Made by a program: the position numbers and the translations under genes. A stretch of DNA of 64,000 nt from Blastococcus sp. HT6-30. GTDB lineage: Bacteria; Actinomycetota; Actinomycetes; Mycobacteriales; Geodermatophilaceae. The DNA lies in NCBI RefSeq assembly GCF_039729015.1, contig NZ_CP155792.1, forward strand, positions 1,136,001 through 1,200,000, in the 5' to 3' direction. This document shows positions 1 to 9,622 of the stretch, in pieces; position 1 is the first letter of the stretch; each line of letters starts with the position of its first letter. The notes under the pieces are model-generated. The model worked only from the letters and a program-made list of their open reading frames with translations, did no database searches and was not told the DNA's origin.

Positions 1-929
1 ACGGGTAGTTCTTGGTGAGGTCCTCGGCGGCGCAGTTGATCGTCGCCATGGCCCGGGGCAACGGCATGGACCAGTTGCGGGTCATCATCCCGTCGAAGTC
101 GCTGCCGATGCCGATCAGCAGGTCGGCGCCCGCCACCAGGTCGGCGATCTCGGGCTCGTGCGGGGGGAGCCCCACCAGGTACGGGGAGTCCGGCGGGAGG
201 ATGCCGCGGGCGGTGTAGGTGGTGATGACGGGGGCCTGCAACCGCTCGGCGAGCGCCGCCACCTGCTCGGCCGCGTCGGCCTGCACGGCGCCACCGCCGA
301 CCCACAGGACGACCGACGGCGACTTCTCGACCAACTCGTGCAGGGCCCGGATGGACGCGGCCTCCGGGGCGACCCGGGTGATCGGGTGCCGGGGAACGGC
401 CGGAGCGGGCTGGCTCAGGACGTCGGTGGGGATGTCGATGTAGACCGGGCCGCGCGGGCTGGTCATCGCCGTCCGGATCGCATCGGCGACGGCCGCACTC
501 GCCTCCTCGGCGGTCCGGGGCCGGAACACCGCCTTCGCCAGGGGTTCGAAGATCCCCGCCTGGTTCCGCGATTCGTGCAGGATGCCGCGGCTCACCCCCG
601 GGCGGGCCAGCTTCGTCGACACCTCGCTGGCCACGAGGACCAGCGGCGTGCCCGAGGCGGCGGCCTCGCCGAAGGCGCCGGCGGCGTTCGCGGCGCCGGG
701 GCCGGTGGTGGTCAGTGCGACCCCCAGACCTGCGGTGGCGCGGGCGAGGCCGTCGGCGGCGTAGACCGCTGTCTGCTCGTGGCGGACTCCGACGATCCGG
801 GGCAGGCCGGGGCCGGTCTCCCGCCAGAACGACAGGTTGTGCACCCCGGGGAGCCCGAAGGCGGTCTGCACACCGGCGGCCGCGAACGCTTCGAGGATCC
901 GCCTCGCGACGGGCTGCGGCGAACTCATC
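1..929 (-). CDS. ThDP-dependent enzyme, acetolactate synthase/benzoylformate decarboxylase type (partial)
   Basis: About 309 residues are visible; the gene runs off the left edge of the window. The N-terminal pyrimidine-binding domain is clear: a conserved start with AFGLPGVHN, the catalytic glutamate in RHEQTA (residue about 51), and TTGPGAANA (about 74-82), typical of acetolactate synthase-like thiamine diphosphate enzymes. A central domain with VGGGA and GIGSDFDGM follows. The C-terminal cofactor-binding domain with the GDG motif lies outside the window, so substrate cannot be inferred: acetolactate synthase, benzoylformate decarboxylase and sulfoacetaldehyde acetyltransferase share this layout. 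The ATG at 929 starts the homologous region directly. The flavin reductase-like gene lies 121 bases upstream on the same strand and may be co-transcribed. Confidence 0.85.
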
Positions 930-1050
930 GGTGAGCCTCTCTGTCGGACGGTTTGGGATCGGGTCGGGGCGCGTAGGTGGACAGTCTCGCCGTGGGAACG
1001 GACTTCCGCGCTGCAGGGCTCCGCTCGCGGGCTCCGTCGATCGCGGTCGC

Positions 1051-1563
1051 TCAGCCCCGCCCGGCCGCGGTTCCCGTCTCGTCGACGAAGCGGCCGCGCA
1101 CTCGCAGCAGGGGCGGCGCGGCGGGGTTCAGCACGGGCACGGCCTCGACCCGCAGGAGGGCGAGCACGTGGTCGCCGGCCTCGACCAGCCGCTCCAGGCG
1201 GCAGTCCAGGGCGGCCGGGGCATCGCGCAGGACGATGGCGCCGCTGCCCCCCGCCCTCGTCCAGGGCACCGTCTCCAGCAGGTGCCGCGCGCTGGGCCGC
1301 CCGGCGGAGGCGAACCGGGACGCGACGATGGCGTGCGGCGCGGCCAGCACGGTCAGCGCGCAGCTGCCCACCGCCTCGAGCACCTCGGCGGGGTACCCGT
1401 CGGCGGTCAGGCCGACGGCGACCAGCGGCGGTGCGGCCGACACGCTCATGACCGAGCTGACCGTCGTCCCGACGTCGTCGATGTCGTCCCGCACGGTCAG
1501 CAGGCACACCCCGGCGGCGTACTGGGCCAGGGCGGCGGTGTACTCGGGGGCGTCGAGCGGCAT
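1051..1563 (-). CDS. flavin reductase-like FMN-binding protein
   Basis: About 170 residues with the split-barrel fold of the flavin reductase/styrene monooxygenase component B family. The N-terminal part [28 protein letters not shown] matches the FMN-phosphate-binding start of the family. It ends with the usual strand containing LLRVRGRF. Such proteins reduce FMN/FAD with NAD(P)H and pass it to a partner monooxygenase, or bind FMN without a partner. The internal ATG at 1563 was chosen over a GTG at 1617 because homology begins just after it; the longer form would overlap the divergent remnant at 1598. No monooxygenase partner is visible, although the ThDP enzyme gene follows on the same strand. 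Confidence 0.8.
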   Translation of the reverse strand: MPLDAPEYTAALAQYAAGVCLLTVRDDIDDVGTTVSSVMSVSAAPPLVAVGLTADGYPAEVLEAVGSCALTVLAAPHAIVASRFASAGRPSARHLLETVPWTRAGGSGAIVLRDAPAALDCRLERLVEAGDHVLALLRVEAVPVLNPAAPPLLRVRGRFVDETGTAAGRG

Positions 1564-1597
1564 GGCGGCCAGTCGACCACACGACCAGGATGAACCG

Positions 1598-2520
1598 GTG
1601 AGCGCAGCCGAGCGCACGTACGACGTGGTGGTCCTGGGAGCGGGGTCGACCGGGGAGAACGTCGCCGACGTCGTCGTGCGGGGCGGGCTGTCGGCGCTCC
1701 TCGTCGAGCCCGAGCTGGTCGGCTGCGAGTGCTCCTACTGGGCGTGCATGCCGAGCAAGACGCTGCTGCGGGGCACCGAGGTGCTCGCGGAGGCGCGGGC
1801 CGCGCGAGGCGACCAGCGCCGAGGAGGCCCCGGGCCGGCTCCGGTGCTCGGAGGCGGCTACGTCGGCTGCGAGATGGCCACCGCCTGGCAGGCCCTCGGC
1901 TCGCAGGTGACCGTGCTGCAGCGCGGCGACCGGCTGCTGCCGCGCCTGGAGCCGGGGGAGTAGCTCTCCGTCGACGCCGCGCTGCGGGTGGAGGGGATCC
2001 CCTGGCTCTACGGCGTCGGCGTCGGCGACGTCAACGGCCGGGCGCAGCTCACCCACATGGGCAGGTACCAGGCCCGCCAGGCCGGGGCCGCGATCGTCGC
2101 GCGGGCCCGCGGCGAGCAGGTCGACACCGCACCGTGGTCGCCGTTCGTGGACATCGCGGACGACGTCGCGACGCCGTCGGTGGTCTTCACCGATCCACAG
2201 ATCGCCGGCGTCGGTCGGACCGCGCCGAGGCGCAGGAGGCGGGCCTGCCGCACCGCGTCGTCGAGTACCCGATCGGCAGCGTGTCCGGCGCCGCGGTGTT
2301 CGCCGACGGCTACACCGGGACGGCGATCGCGGTCGTCGACACCGAGCGCGAGGTGCTGCTCGGGGTCACCCTCGTCGGCCCGGCGGTCGCCGAGCTGCTG
2401 CACGCGGCGACGATCGCCGTCGTCGGCGAGGTGCCGATCGCGCGGCTGTGGCACGCCGTCCCCGCCTATCCCACGATCAGCGAGATCTGGCTGCGGCTGC
2501 TGGAGACCTACCGCGGCTGA
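1598..2520 (+). pseudogene. decayed dihydrolipoamide/mercuric reductase-type disulfide oxidoreductase
   Basis: The reading frame starts at GTG 1598 with a FAD-binding fold ([10 protein letters not shown]) and a redox-active Cys region ending [10 protein letters not shown]. It then jumps from roughly residue 68 straight to the second dinucleotide-binding motif LGGGYVGCE, so about 110 residues normally found between are missing. A TAG stop at 1961-1963 follows. The same frame resumes with [11 protein letters not shown], again after a gap relative to family members, and shifts frame near 2215-2225 into the dimerization domain, which runs to the TGA at 2518-2520 and includes PTISEIW. Two large deletions, one nonsense codon and one frameshift make a functional product very unlikely. 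Intact homologues are about 460-480 residues. Confidence 0.85.
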
Positions 2521-2591
2521 CCGGGAACCCCGGCGAACCGGTGCCGGTGGGCGTGCCCCTGGCCCTGCCGCGACGCTGAGAGGCCCGCTCT

Positions 2592-2638
2592 GTGCACGAA
2601 CGGTCGTCATCCGGTGCGGACGACGACCGTTCGTGCAC
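2592..2638. terminator. perfect 17-bp inverted repeat, probable bidirectional terminator
   Basis: Two perfect 17-bp arms, 2592-2608 and 2622-2638, flank a 13-base loop that can pair three further bases. It sits between the end of the decayed oxidoreductase and the end of the convergent GGDEF-EAL gene. There is no T-tract, as is common for actinobacterial hairpin terminators. Confidence 0.6.
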
Positions 2639-2654
2639 GAGCGGCGGGGGGCGA

Positions 2655-4595
2655 CTACTCGTCGGGGTCGGCGAGCTCGTCGAAGAGCGTGCGGGCGGTG
2701 AGCCGGCCGGTGTCGGTGCCGTCGTGCCCCTCGGGGGTCGACGGCCTCCGCTGCCGAGGGAGCGCGGGCGGGGGCTCGGGCAGCAGCTCGCCGGCGACGT
2801 CCTCGGCCGGGACCTCGGTCACCTCGCCGATCAGCACCTCGGTCGGGCTGGGCAGCGGCGCCGGGCGGCCGAACGCGTAGCCCTGGGCCATGGCGCAGCC
2901 GTGGTCGAGCAGCCAGGCGGCCTGGTCGAGGTCCTCGATGCCCTCGGCGATCACCTGCAGGCCCATGCCGCGGCCCAGCTGCAGCAGGCCGTGCACGAGT
3001 GCGGCGGTCGAAGGCTGGGTGACCACGTCGGCCACGAACGAGCGGTCGATCTTCACCGTGTGGATGGGCAGCCGGTGCAGCGCGGTGATGGCCGAGTAGC
3101 CGGTGCCGAAGTCGTCCAGGGCGAGCGTGACCCCCTGGTCGGTGACGACGGCGACCGAGTGCAGCGTGGCCTCCGCGGCGAACAGGGCCGTGGACTCGGT
3201 GATCTCCAGCTCGAGCCGGTGCGGCGGGAGGCCGGACTCCTCCAGCGCGGCCGCGACGAGCTCGCTGAAGCCGTCCTCGGCGAGGTGGCGGGCGGAGATG
3301 TTGACGTGCACCCGCAGGTCGTCGGACCAGGTGGCGGCGTCCAGGCAGGCCCGCCGGAGCACCCACGCCCCGAGCTTCGAGGTGAGCCGGTTGTTCTCCG
3401 CGGCGTCGAGGAACGCGCCGGGCGGCAGCAGGCCCCGGGTGGGGTGCTGCCAGCGGATCAGCGCCTCGTAGCCGAGCAGCGTCTCGTCGGCGAGGCGCAC
3501 GATCGGCTGGTAGAACAGCCGCAGCTCGTCGTGGTCGAGGGCGTGCCGCAGGTCGGTCTCCAGCTGCAGCGCGTCGACGTCGTTGCGGTTGAGCGCTCCC
3601 TCGTGCACCTCGATGCGGGCGCGCTGGCCGTCGGCCTTGGCCTTCGTCAGCGCGCTCTGCGCCTGGCGGAGCAGGTCGTCGGGGGGCATGTCGGCGCCGA
3701 GGGTGAGCCCGACGCTGGCCGACAGCGTGACCTCCCGGCCGTTCACCACGAACGCCTCGTCGAGCACGCTCAGCAGGCGGTCGGCCAGCGCCCGCAGGCC
3801 GTCGAGGTCCTCGACGTCCTCGGCGACGACCAGGAACTCATCGGCGCCCAGGCGCACGGCGGTGTCCTCGACCCGGGTGCTCCAGCGCAGCCGGTCGGCG
3901 AACTGGCTGAGCAGCAGGTCGCCGGCCTCGTGGCCGAGGGCGTCGTTGACGGCCTGGAACCGGTCGATGTTGAGGTGCACCAGGCCGACCTGCAGGCCCC
4001 GGCGGCGGGAGAGCGCGACGGCGTGGCGCAGCCGGTCGGTGAGCGCGCGGCGGTTGGGGAGCCCGGTCAGCGGGTCCATGAACGCGCGGCGGACGGCGTC
4101 CTCCTCCGCGCGGCGCCGGTCGGTGACGTCGACCAGCGAGAGGACGACGAACTGCGGCGTCCCGTTGTTCTGCCGCACCACCTCGTGCGACTGGACCACC
4201 CACAGCTCGGTGCCGTCGGAGCGGCGCAGCCGGCGCTCGCCATCGAGGAGCAGGTTGGGGTCCAGGTCGGGTTCCCCGGGAGCCGGCTGCAGCCCGAGGT
4301 CGCCCACCGGCGGGTCGTCGGGGTGGGCCAGCAGGTCGACGTGCCGGCCGGACAGGCTCTCGGCGGTGCGGCCGGTGAGGGCACACATCCGCGGGTTGGC
4401 GACCAGTACGTGCCCGTCGAGGTCGACGAGGGCCTTGGCGATCGGCGCGGAGAGGAACAGGGCCTGGAACAGCTGGCCCCGGTCGGCGAGCAGCGTGTCG
4501 ATCGCCCGCAAGCGCTGCCCGGCGGCGCCGCCAGGCGCGCCCGGGGGCCGGGGCGTCTCGGATGCGGGAGGGCTCACCGGGACAGCGTCACGCAT
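2655..4595 (-). CDS. PAS-GGDEF-EAL cyclic-di-GMP signalling protein
   Basis: A 646-residue cytosolic protein with a PAS sensor (about 40-160), a GGDEF domain (about 165-330) and an EAL domain (about 345-605); no membrane segment is seen. The GGDEF signature reads GADEF (about 250-254), a deviation from GG(D/E)EF that may reduce diguanylate cyclase activity. The inhibitory I-site RVED lies exactly five residues upstream. The EAL domain looks complete: YEALIRW (about 376-382), NIS, the ELEITES glutamate, DDFGTGY (about 494-500), AEGIED and QGYAFG. I infer a c-di-GMP phosphodiesterase, possibly with allosteric product or GTP binding by the GGDEF part. The start at ATG 4595 avoids overlap with the divergent gene at 4777. 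Confidence 0.9.
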   Translation of the reverse strand: MRDAVPVSPPASETPRPPGAPGGAAGQRLRAIDTLLADRGQLFQALFLSAPIAKALVDLDGHVLVANPRMCALTGRTAESLSGRHVDLLAHPDDPPVGDLGLQPAPGEPDLDPNLLLDGERRLRRSDGTELWVVQSHEVVRQNNGTPQFVVLSLVDVTDRRRAEEDAVRRAFMDPLTGLPNRRALTDRLRHAVALSRRRGLQVGLVHLNIDRFQAVNDALGHEAGDLLLSQFADRLRWSTRVEDTAVRLGADEFLVVAEDVEDLDGLRALADRLLSVLDEAFVVNGREVTLSASVGLTLGADMPPDDLLRQAQSALTKAKADGQRARIEVHEGALNRNDVDALQLETDLRHALDHDELRLFYQPIVRLADETLLGYEALIRWQHPTRGLLPPGAFLDAAENNRLTSKLGAWVLRRACLDAATWSDDLRVHVNISARHLAEDGFSELVAAALEESGLPPHRLELEITESTALFAAEATLHSVAVVTDQGVTLALDDFGTGYSAITALHRLPIHTVKIDRSFVADVVTQPSTAALVHGLLQLGRGMGLQVIAEGIEDLDQAAWLLDHGCAMAQGYAFGRPAPLPSPTEVLIGEVTEVPAEDVAGELLPEPPPALPRQRRPSTPEGHDGTDTGRLTARTLFDELADPDE

Positions 4596-4776
4596 GGCAG
4601 GCAAGAAGTGACGGAACCGCGTCACGGAGAGTCGTGGTCGGCCCGTCACGGAGCGTCGCATCCGGACACATCCGCCCCACCGGCCGCACCCGCTACGGGT
4701 GATCTGCCACAGGCGCCGGGAATCCGGACCGCCCCCACGGCGCTGATGCGACAGACATCGACGAGAAGGAGCAGTC

Positions 4777-5811
4777 GTGGAGAAGCGGATCGGGTTCCTG
4801 TCCTTCGGGCACTGGCAGCCCATTCCCGGGTCGCAGGTGCGCACCGGGCGGGACGCCCTCGTGCAGACCGTGGAGCTCGCGATGGCCGCCGAGGAGCTCG
4901 GGCTCGATGGCGCCTACGTGCGGGTGCACCACTTCGCGCGGCAGCTCGCCTCGCCGTTCCCGTTGCTGGCGGCGATGGCGGCGCGCACCAGCCGGATCGA
5001 GCTGGGCACCGGCGTCATCGACATGCGCTACGAGAACCCGCTGTACATGGCCGAGGAGGCCGCGGCGACCGACCTGCTGGCCGACGGCCGGCTGCAGCTC
5101 GGCGTCAGCCGGGGATCACCGGAGACCGCGCTGCGCGGCTCGGAGGCGTTCGGCTACGTGCCGGGCGAGGGCAGCAGCGACGCCGACCTGGCGCGGCAGA
5201 AGACCGCGCTGTTCCTGGCCGCGATCTCCGGGCAGCCGATGGTCGACGCCGACCCGCGGATGACCGGCGGCGCGACGGGGAAGCTCGCGATCCAGCCGCA
5301 GTCGCCGGGGCTGGCCGACCGGATCTGGTGGGGCTCGGGCACCCGCGCGACCGCCGAGTGGACGGCGCAGCAGGGGCTGAACCTGATGAGCTCGACGCTG
5401 CTGGTGGAGGACACCGGCGTTCCCTTCGACGAGCTGCAGGCCGAGCAGATCACCCGCTACCGCGCCGCCTGGGCCGCGGCCGGGTGGGAGCGCGAGCCGC
5501 GCGTCTCGGTGAGCCGCAGCGTGCTGCCGATCGTCAGCGACCTGGATCGGCAGTACTTCGGCGGTGGCCGGGACGGCGAGGACCAGGTCGGCATCCTCGA
5601 GGGCGTGCGGGCCCGCTTCGGCAAGAGCTACACCGGCGAGCCGGACGTGCTCGCCGAGGAGCTGGCCAAGGACGCCGCCGTCCGGGAGGCCGACAGCCTG
5701 CTGCTGACCGTGCCGAACATGCTGGGCGTCGAGTACAACGCCTCCCTGCTGCAGACGATCGTCGAGCACGTGGCGCCGGCGATCGGCTGGGTCCACCCCC
5801 AGCGGCGGTAG
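4777..5811 (+). CDS. LLM-class flavin-dependent oxidoreductase
   Basis: A 344-residue bacterial luciferase-like (beta/alpha)8-barrel. Family hallmarks are the N-terminal IGFLSFGHW strand, the VRVHHFAR segment, IELGTGVIDM and LQLGVSRGSPE (substrate/flavin binding), and WWGSGTRA in the second half. Members oxidize substrates using FMNH2 or F420 supplied by a separate reductase; the substrate cannot be read from sequence. The start is GTG 4777, preceded by a strong Shine-Dalgarno sequence, AGAAGGAG, at 4763-4770. Transcribed divergently from the GGDEF-EAL gene with a 181-base shared upstream region, and convergent with nadC. Confidence 0.88.
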   Translation: MEKRIGFLSFGHWQPIPGSQVRTGRDALVQTVELAMAAEELGLDGAYVRVHHFARQLASPFPLLAAMAARTSRIELGTGVIDMRYENPLYMAEEAAATDLLADGRLQLGVSRGSPETALRGSEAFGYVPGEGSSDADLARQKTALFLAAISGQPMVDADPRMTGGATGKLAIQPQSPGLADRIWWGSGTRATAEWTAQQGLNLMSSTLLVEDTGVPFDELQAEQITRYRAAWAAAGWEREPRVSVSRSVLPIVSDLDRQYFGGGRDGEDQVGILEGVRARFGKSYTGEPDVLAEELAKDAAVREADSLLLTVPNMLGVEYNASLLQTIVEHVAPAIGWVHPQRR

Positions 5812-5834
5812 CCGGGCCCGCGCCGGCGCGCCCC

Positions 5835-5906
5835 CGCTCTGCGGGTGTTCCTCGTTCTTCGGCGGTCCTGCAGGGCCCTCGATGCGCGAGGAGCGCCCGC
5901 AGAGCG
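5835..5906. terminator. imperfect inverted repeat between convergent genes
   Basis: Outer 11-bp arms (5835-5845 and 5896-5906) and an inner 5-bp pair (5850-5854 and 5887-5891) lie in the 130-base gap between the converging luciferase-like gene and nadC. Probable two-way terminator. Confidence 0.5.
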
Positions 5907-5941
5907 CAGTCGCCGGTGCCTGGCTGCTGCGGCGGGGCTGC

Positions 5942-6838
5942 TCAGGCGCGCAGGTCGAAGCCCAGGTCGAGCACGGGGGCGCTGTGGGTGAGCGCCCCGA
6001 CCGCCAGGTAGTCGACGCCGGTCGCCGCGACCTCGGTGGCCCGTTCCAGCGAGAGCCCGCCGCTGGCCTCCAGCCGCACGGAGGTCCCGCGCACCAGCGC
6101 CACCGCCGCCTGCGTGTCGGCGAGGCCGAAGTTGTCCAGCAGCACCAGCTGCACCCCCGCGGCGATCGCCTCGCGCACCTGGTCGAGGGTGTCGCACTCG
6201 ACCTCCAGCGGGACGGCGGGGGAGTGGGCGCGCACCGCCTCGACGGCCGCGGTGATACCGCCAGCCGCGGCGACGTGGTTGTCCTTGACCAGCGCTGCGT
6301 CTCCGAGCGCCATGCGGTGGTTCACCCCGCCTCCGCAGCGGACGGCGTACTTCTCCAGCGCCCGCAGGCCCGGGGTGGTCTTGCGGGTGTCGCGGATCGC
6401 CGCGCCCGTGCCCGACACCGCGTCCACCCAGCGCCGGGTGAGCGTGGCGATGCCGGAGAGCCGGCCGACCAGGTTCAGGGCCGTCCGCTCGGCCGTGAGC
6501 AGCGCGCGGGTGGGTCCGGTGACGCCGAGAACCGGAGAGTTCGTGCGCGCCGCCATCCCGTCGGCCGCGTGCAGCACCACCTCGACGTCGGTGCCGCCGA
6601 CGATGTCGAACACCGCGGCCGCCACCGGGATGCCGGCCAGCACGCCGGCCGACCGCGGCACGACCTCACCGGTGGTGCGCGCATGGTCGGGCACCGTGGC
6701 CAAGGTGGTGACGTCGGGGCCCAGCGCCAGGTCCTCCTCCAGCGCCCCCCGGATCACCCGCTCCACGGCTCCGGGGTCGAGGCCGCCGTCGCGCAGGACG
6801 TCGGCGAGCTCCGCGCGCAGCGGGAACCACTCGGTCAT
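5942..6838 (-). CDS. nadC: nicotinate-nucleotide pyrophosphorylase (quinolinate phosphoribosyltransferase)
   Basis: 298 residues, the usual length. It converts quinolinate and PRPP to nicotinate mononucleotide, CO2 and pyrophosphate, the third step of de novo NAD synthesis. Visible signatures are EEDLALGPDVTT, TALN, RDTRKTTPGLRALEKYAV (PRPP/quinolinate binding), NHRMALGD, KDNHV, EVEC and LLDNF. The start ATG at 6838 overlaps the nadB stop by four bases (ATGA), so translation is probably coupled. It is the last gene of the nadA-nadB-nadC operon. Confidence 0.97.
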   Translation of the reverse strand: MTEWFPLRAELADVLRDGGLDPGAVERVIRGALEEDLALGPDVTTLATVPDHARTTGEVVPRSAGVLAGIPVAAAVFDIVGGTDVEVVLHAADGMAARTNSPVLGVTGPTRALLTAERTALNLVGRLSGIATLTRRWVDAVSGTGAAIRDTRKTTPGLRALEKYAVRCGGGVNHRMALGDAALVKDNHVAAAGGITAAVEAVRAHSPAVPLEVECDTLDQVREAIAAGVQLVLLDNFGLADTQAAVALVRGTSVRLEASGGLSLERATEVAATGVDYLAVGALTHSAPVLDLGFDLRA

Positions 6839-8541
6839 GCCACTCCCTGGGTCCGGTCGGTGCCGGGCACGCCGAGCGGCACGGCGCGGGTGTGCACGCG
6901 GCCGGCGCCGCCGAGGCGGTGCGCGAGCCGCACCTGCCACTCGGGCCGGGTGGCAGGTGCGTCCGCGCGCCGGTGGCAGCCGCGGCTCTCCGGGCGCGCG
7001 AGCGCGGCGGTGGCCAGCAGGGTCGCGACGGTGTGCACGGCCGTGGCCTCGACGGCGGCGAGGTCCAGCGAGCGGTCGGCAGGAAGGCGAGGGGCGCCGG
7101 CCAAGGTGCCGATCAGCTCGGTCAGCCCAGCCGCCGTACGCAGGACGCCGGCGTGCCGGCTGGTGGCCGCCCCGATCGCCGGCCGCGCCGAGGGATCGAC
7201 GGCTCCCGCGGCGAAGGGCCCGCCGGCGGCCGGCTCGGGAGGCGCGCCCGGCGGCAGCCCGGCGTCCAGGAGGGCGGCGCAGCGGCGGGCGGCGACCAGC
7301 CCCTCGGTGATCGAGTTGGACGCCAGCCGGTTGGCCCCGTGGACGCCGGTGCAGGCGACCTCCCCGACGGCGTGGAGCCCGGGGACGCCCGTGCGGCCGT
7401 CCAGGTCGGCCAGCACCCCGCCGCAGGTGTAGTGCGCGCCGGGCGTCACGGGCACCGGCGCGGTGGTCATGTCGAACCCGGCATTCCGGCAGCTGCGCAC
7501 GATGCCGGGGAAGCGGTGCTCCAGGAAGTCCGCACCGAGCCCGGTGGCGTCCAGGAAGACGCACTCCTCGCCGGTGGCCGCCAGGTGCGCGGCGATCGTG
7601 GCCGAGACGACGTCGCGCGGCGCGAGGTCGGCCAGCGGGTGCGCTCGGGGCATCAGGCGCCGTCCGGCGCCGTCGACGAGGACGGCGCCCTCGCCCCGCA
7701 CCGCCTCGCTGATCAGCACCTGCTGGCCCGCTGCGCCCGGCCCCTGCCAGAGCACGGTCGGGTGGAACTGGACCAGCTCCACGTCGGCGACCTCCGCCCC
7801 CGCGCGCAGGGCGAGGGCGAGCCCGTCGCCGGTCGCGCCGGCCGGGCTGGTGGCCGCGGCGTAGGCCTGCCCGTACCCGCCGGTGGCCAGGACGACGGCG
7901 TGCGCACGCAGGTCGCCGGCGTCGGTCAGGGCGCCGTCGGCGGCGACGCGGGCGACCCGCAGCCCGACCACCGCGCCGTCGTCGCTGCGGAGGGCGTCCA
8001 GCGCGAGGGTGTGCTCGTGCACCTCGACCCCGGCGTCGCCCAGCGCCTGGACCAGGGTGCGGGTGACCTCCGCGCCGCTGGCGTCCCCGCCGGCGTGCAC
8101 GATCCGGTTCCGGCTGTGCCCGCCCTCGCGAGTGAGCGCCGGGCGGCCCCGGGGGTCGAGGTCGAGCCGGGCGCCGAGGTCCTGCAGCAGCCGGACGGTG
8201 TCCGGCGCCTCGGCGACGAGCGCGGCCACGGCGTCGGGATCGCAGAGCCCGGCGCCGGCGGCGAGGGTGTCCTGCAGGTGCAGCGCGGCGTCGTCGTCGG
8301 CACCGAGGACGGCGGCCAGGCCACCCTGCGCCCAGCGGGTGCTGCCGTCGCCCAACGCTCCCTTGGTGACGACGGCGACCCGGCGCCCCGCACCGGCCAG
8401 CGCCAGCGCCGTCATCAGCCCGGCGGCGCCGCTGCCGACCACGACCACGTCCGTGCTGCGGCTCCACCCGGCCGCGGGCAGCGGCAGCGCCGGGACGACG
8501 GCGGGGGCGACCGGCGCGGAGCGGCGGGGCCCCACGGTCAC
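6835..8541 (-). CDS. nadB: L-aspartate oxidase
   Basis: About 568 residues. It oxidizes L-aspartate to iminoaspartate, the first step of quinolinate synthesis. It has the N-terminal FAD fold [22 protein letters not shown], the active-site region [17 protein letters not shown], the FHPT motif, [16 protein letters not shown] and [11 protein letters not shown], all family hallmarks of succinate dehydrogenase-like flavoproteins. The GTG start at 8541 was chosen because it overlaps the nadA stop as GTGA; a second GTG lies two codons later. The stop overlaps nadC. Confidence 0.95.
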   Translation of the reverse strand: MTVGPRRSAPVAPAVVPALPLPAAGWSRSTDVVVVGSGAAGLMTALALAGAGRRVAVVTKGALGDGSTRWAQGGLAAVLGADDDAALHLQDTLAAGAGLCDPDAVAALVAEAPDTVRLLQDLGARLDLDPRGRPALTREGGHSRNRIVHAGGDASGAEVTRTLVQALGDAGVEVHEHTLALDALRSDDGAVVGLRVARVAADGALTDAGDLRAHAVVLATGGYGQAYAAATSPAGATGDGLALALRAGAEVADVELVQFHPTVLWQGPGAAGQQVLISEAVRGEGAVLVDGAGRRLMPRAHPLADLAPRDVVSATIAAHLAATGEECVFLDATGLGADFLEHRFPGIVRSCRNAGFDMTTAPVPVTPGAHYTCGGVLADLDGRTGVPGLHAVGEVACTGVHGANRLASNSITEGLVAARRCAALLDAGLPPGAPPEPAAGGPFAAGAVDPSARPAIGAATSRHAGVLRTAAGLTELIGTLAGAPRLPADRSLDLAAVEATAVHTVATLLATAALARPESRGCHRRADAPATRPEWQVRLAHRLGGAGRVHTRAVPLGVPGTDRTQGVA

Positions 8542-9578
8542 TCGCCGACCAGCGACGGCGTGCCGAGGGCGATCATCGCCTCGACGGCCGAGCGGGCGCG
8601 GGCAGCGACGTCTGGATCGACGGTGACCTCGTCGCGGCCCTCGCGGAGCGCGCGCAGCAGCTTCTCCGGCGTCGACATCTTCATGTAGGGGCACTCGGCG
8701 CGAGGGTTGACCGCCTCGAACGCGGCGGCCGGGTTGGCCTGGCGGAGCTGGTGCAGCATGCCGATCTCGGTGGCGACCAGCACCCGCGTGGCCGTCGTCC
8801 GCCTCGCCTGGTCCAGCATCGCGCCGGTGGAGAGGACGTGCACGCGGTCCTCGGGCAGGTCGCCCTGGCCGACCATCCACAGCGCGCTGGTCGCGCAGCC
8901 GCACTCGGGGTGCACGAGCACCTCGGCGTCGGGGGCGTCCTCGATGCTCTGCCGCAGGTCGGTGGGGGAGATGCCGGCGTGCACGTGGCACTCGCCCATC
9001 CAGACGCGCATGTTCGTCCGGCCGGTGACCCGCTGGACGTGCGCGCCGAGGAACTGGTCGGGGAGGAAGAGGACCTCGCGGTCGGCCGGGATCGACTCGA
9101 CCACCTCGACGGCGTTGGACGAGGTGCAGCAGATGTCGGTTTCGGCCTTCACCTCGGCGGTGGTGTTGACGTAGGAGACGACGGCGGCGCCGGGGTGCTC
9201 GGCCTTCCACGCGCGCAGCTGGTCGGCGGTGATGGTGTCGGCCAGCGAGCAGCCGGCGGCGGCGTCCGGCACCAGGACGGTCTTCTCCGGGGCGAGGATC
9301 TTCGCCGTCTCGGCCATGAAGTGGACGCCGGCGAAGACGATGGTGCTCGCCGTACTGCCCGCGGCGATGCGGGACAGGGCGAGGGAGTCTCCCACGTGGT
9401 CGGCGACGTCCTGGATCTGCGCGGCCTGGTAGTTGTGCGCCAGGACGACGGCGTCGCGCTCGGCGGCCAGGAGCCGCACCTCGTCGCGCCAGTCCTGCCA
9501 CTGCTCGAGCGTCCACTGGGCGGCGGTGCGGGCGGGGAGGGTCGCGGTCACCAGGGCCTCCGGAGGAGTGGGTTTCAT
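8538..9578 (-). CDS. nadA: quinolinate synthase
   Basis: 346 residues. It condenses iminoaspartate with dihydroxyacetone phosphate to quinolinate using an oxygen-sensitive 4Fe-4S cluster. It shows [19 protein letters not shown] near the N-terminus, the ligand-bearing segments [17 protein letters not shown] and AECPYMKM, and the conserved DICCTSSNA. It is the first gene of the operon. ATG 9578 lies directly after an inverted repeat that is a candidate NrtR operator, so the whole operon is probably repressed from this site. Confidence 0.97.
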   Translation of the reverse strand: MKPTPPEALVTATLPARTAAQWTLEQWQDWRDEVRLLAAERDAVVLAHNYQAAQIQDVADHVGDSLALSRIAAGSTASTIVFAGVHFMAETAKILAPEKTVLVPDAAAGCSLADTITADQLRAWKAEHPGAAVVSYVNTTAEVKAETDICCTSSNAVEVVESIPADREVLFLPDQFLGAHVQRVTGRTNMRVWMGECHVHAGISPTDLRQSIEDAPDAEVLVHPECGCATSALWMVGQGDLPEDRVHVLSTGAMLDQARRTTATRVLVATEIGMLHQLRQANPAAAFEAVNPRAECPYMKMSTPEKLLRALREGRDEVTVDPDVAARARSAVEAMIALGTPSLVGE

Positions 9579-9622
9579 ACTCAGAGGCGGAAACCTCTGC
9601 CGCGAAACCTAGCATGAGGTCC
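9579..9622. promoter_or_regulatory. nadA/nrtR divergent promoter with candidate NrtR operator
   Basis: An inverted repeat CAGAGG-N6-CCTCTG (9582-9599) lies in the 44-base region between nadA and the divergent regulator. On the minus strand TAGGTT (9610-9605) would place the nadA transcript start about inside the repeat. On the plus strand TAGCAT (9610-9615) lies seven bases before GTG 9623, as for a leaderless mRNA. A repressor bound to the repeat could block both. The repeat and boxes are seen; their roles are inferred. Confidence 0.55.

Noticed and set aside
5877-9615. Long open frames antisense or out of frame across nadABC (up to about 900 codons).
   Set aside because: They are shadows of the real genes; their translations are Arg/Ala/Gly-rich with no domain.
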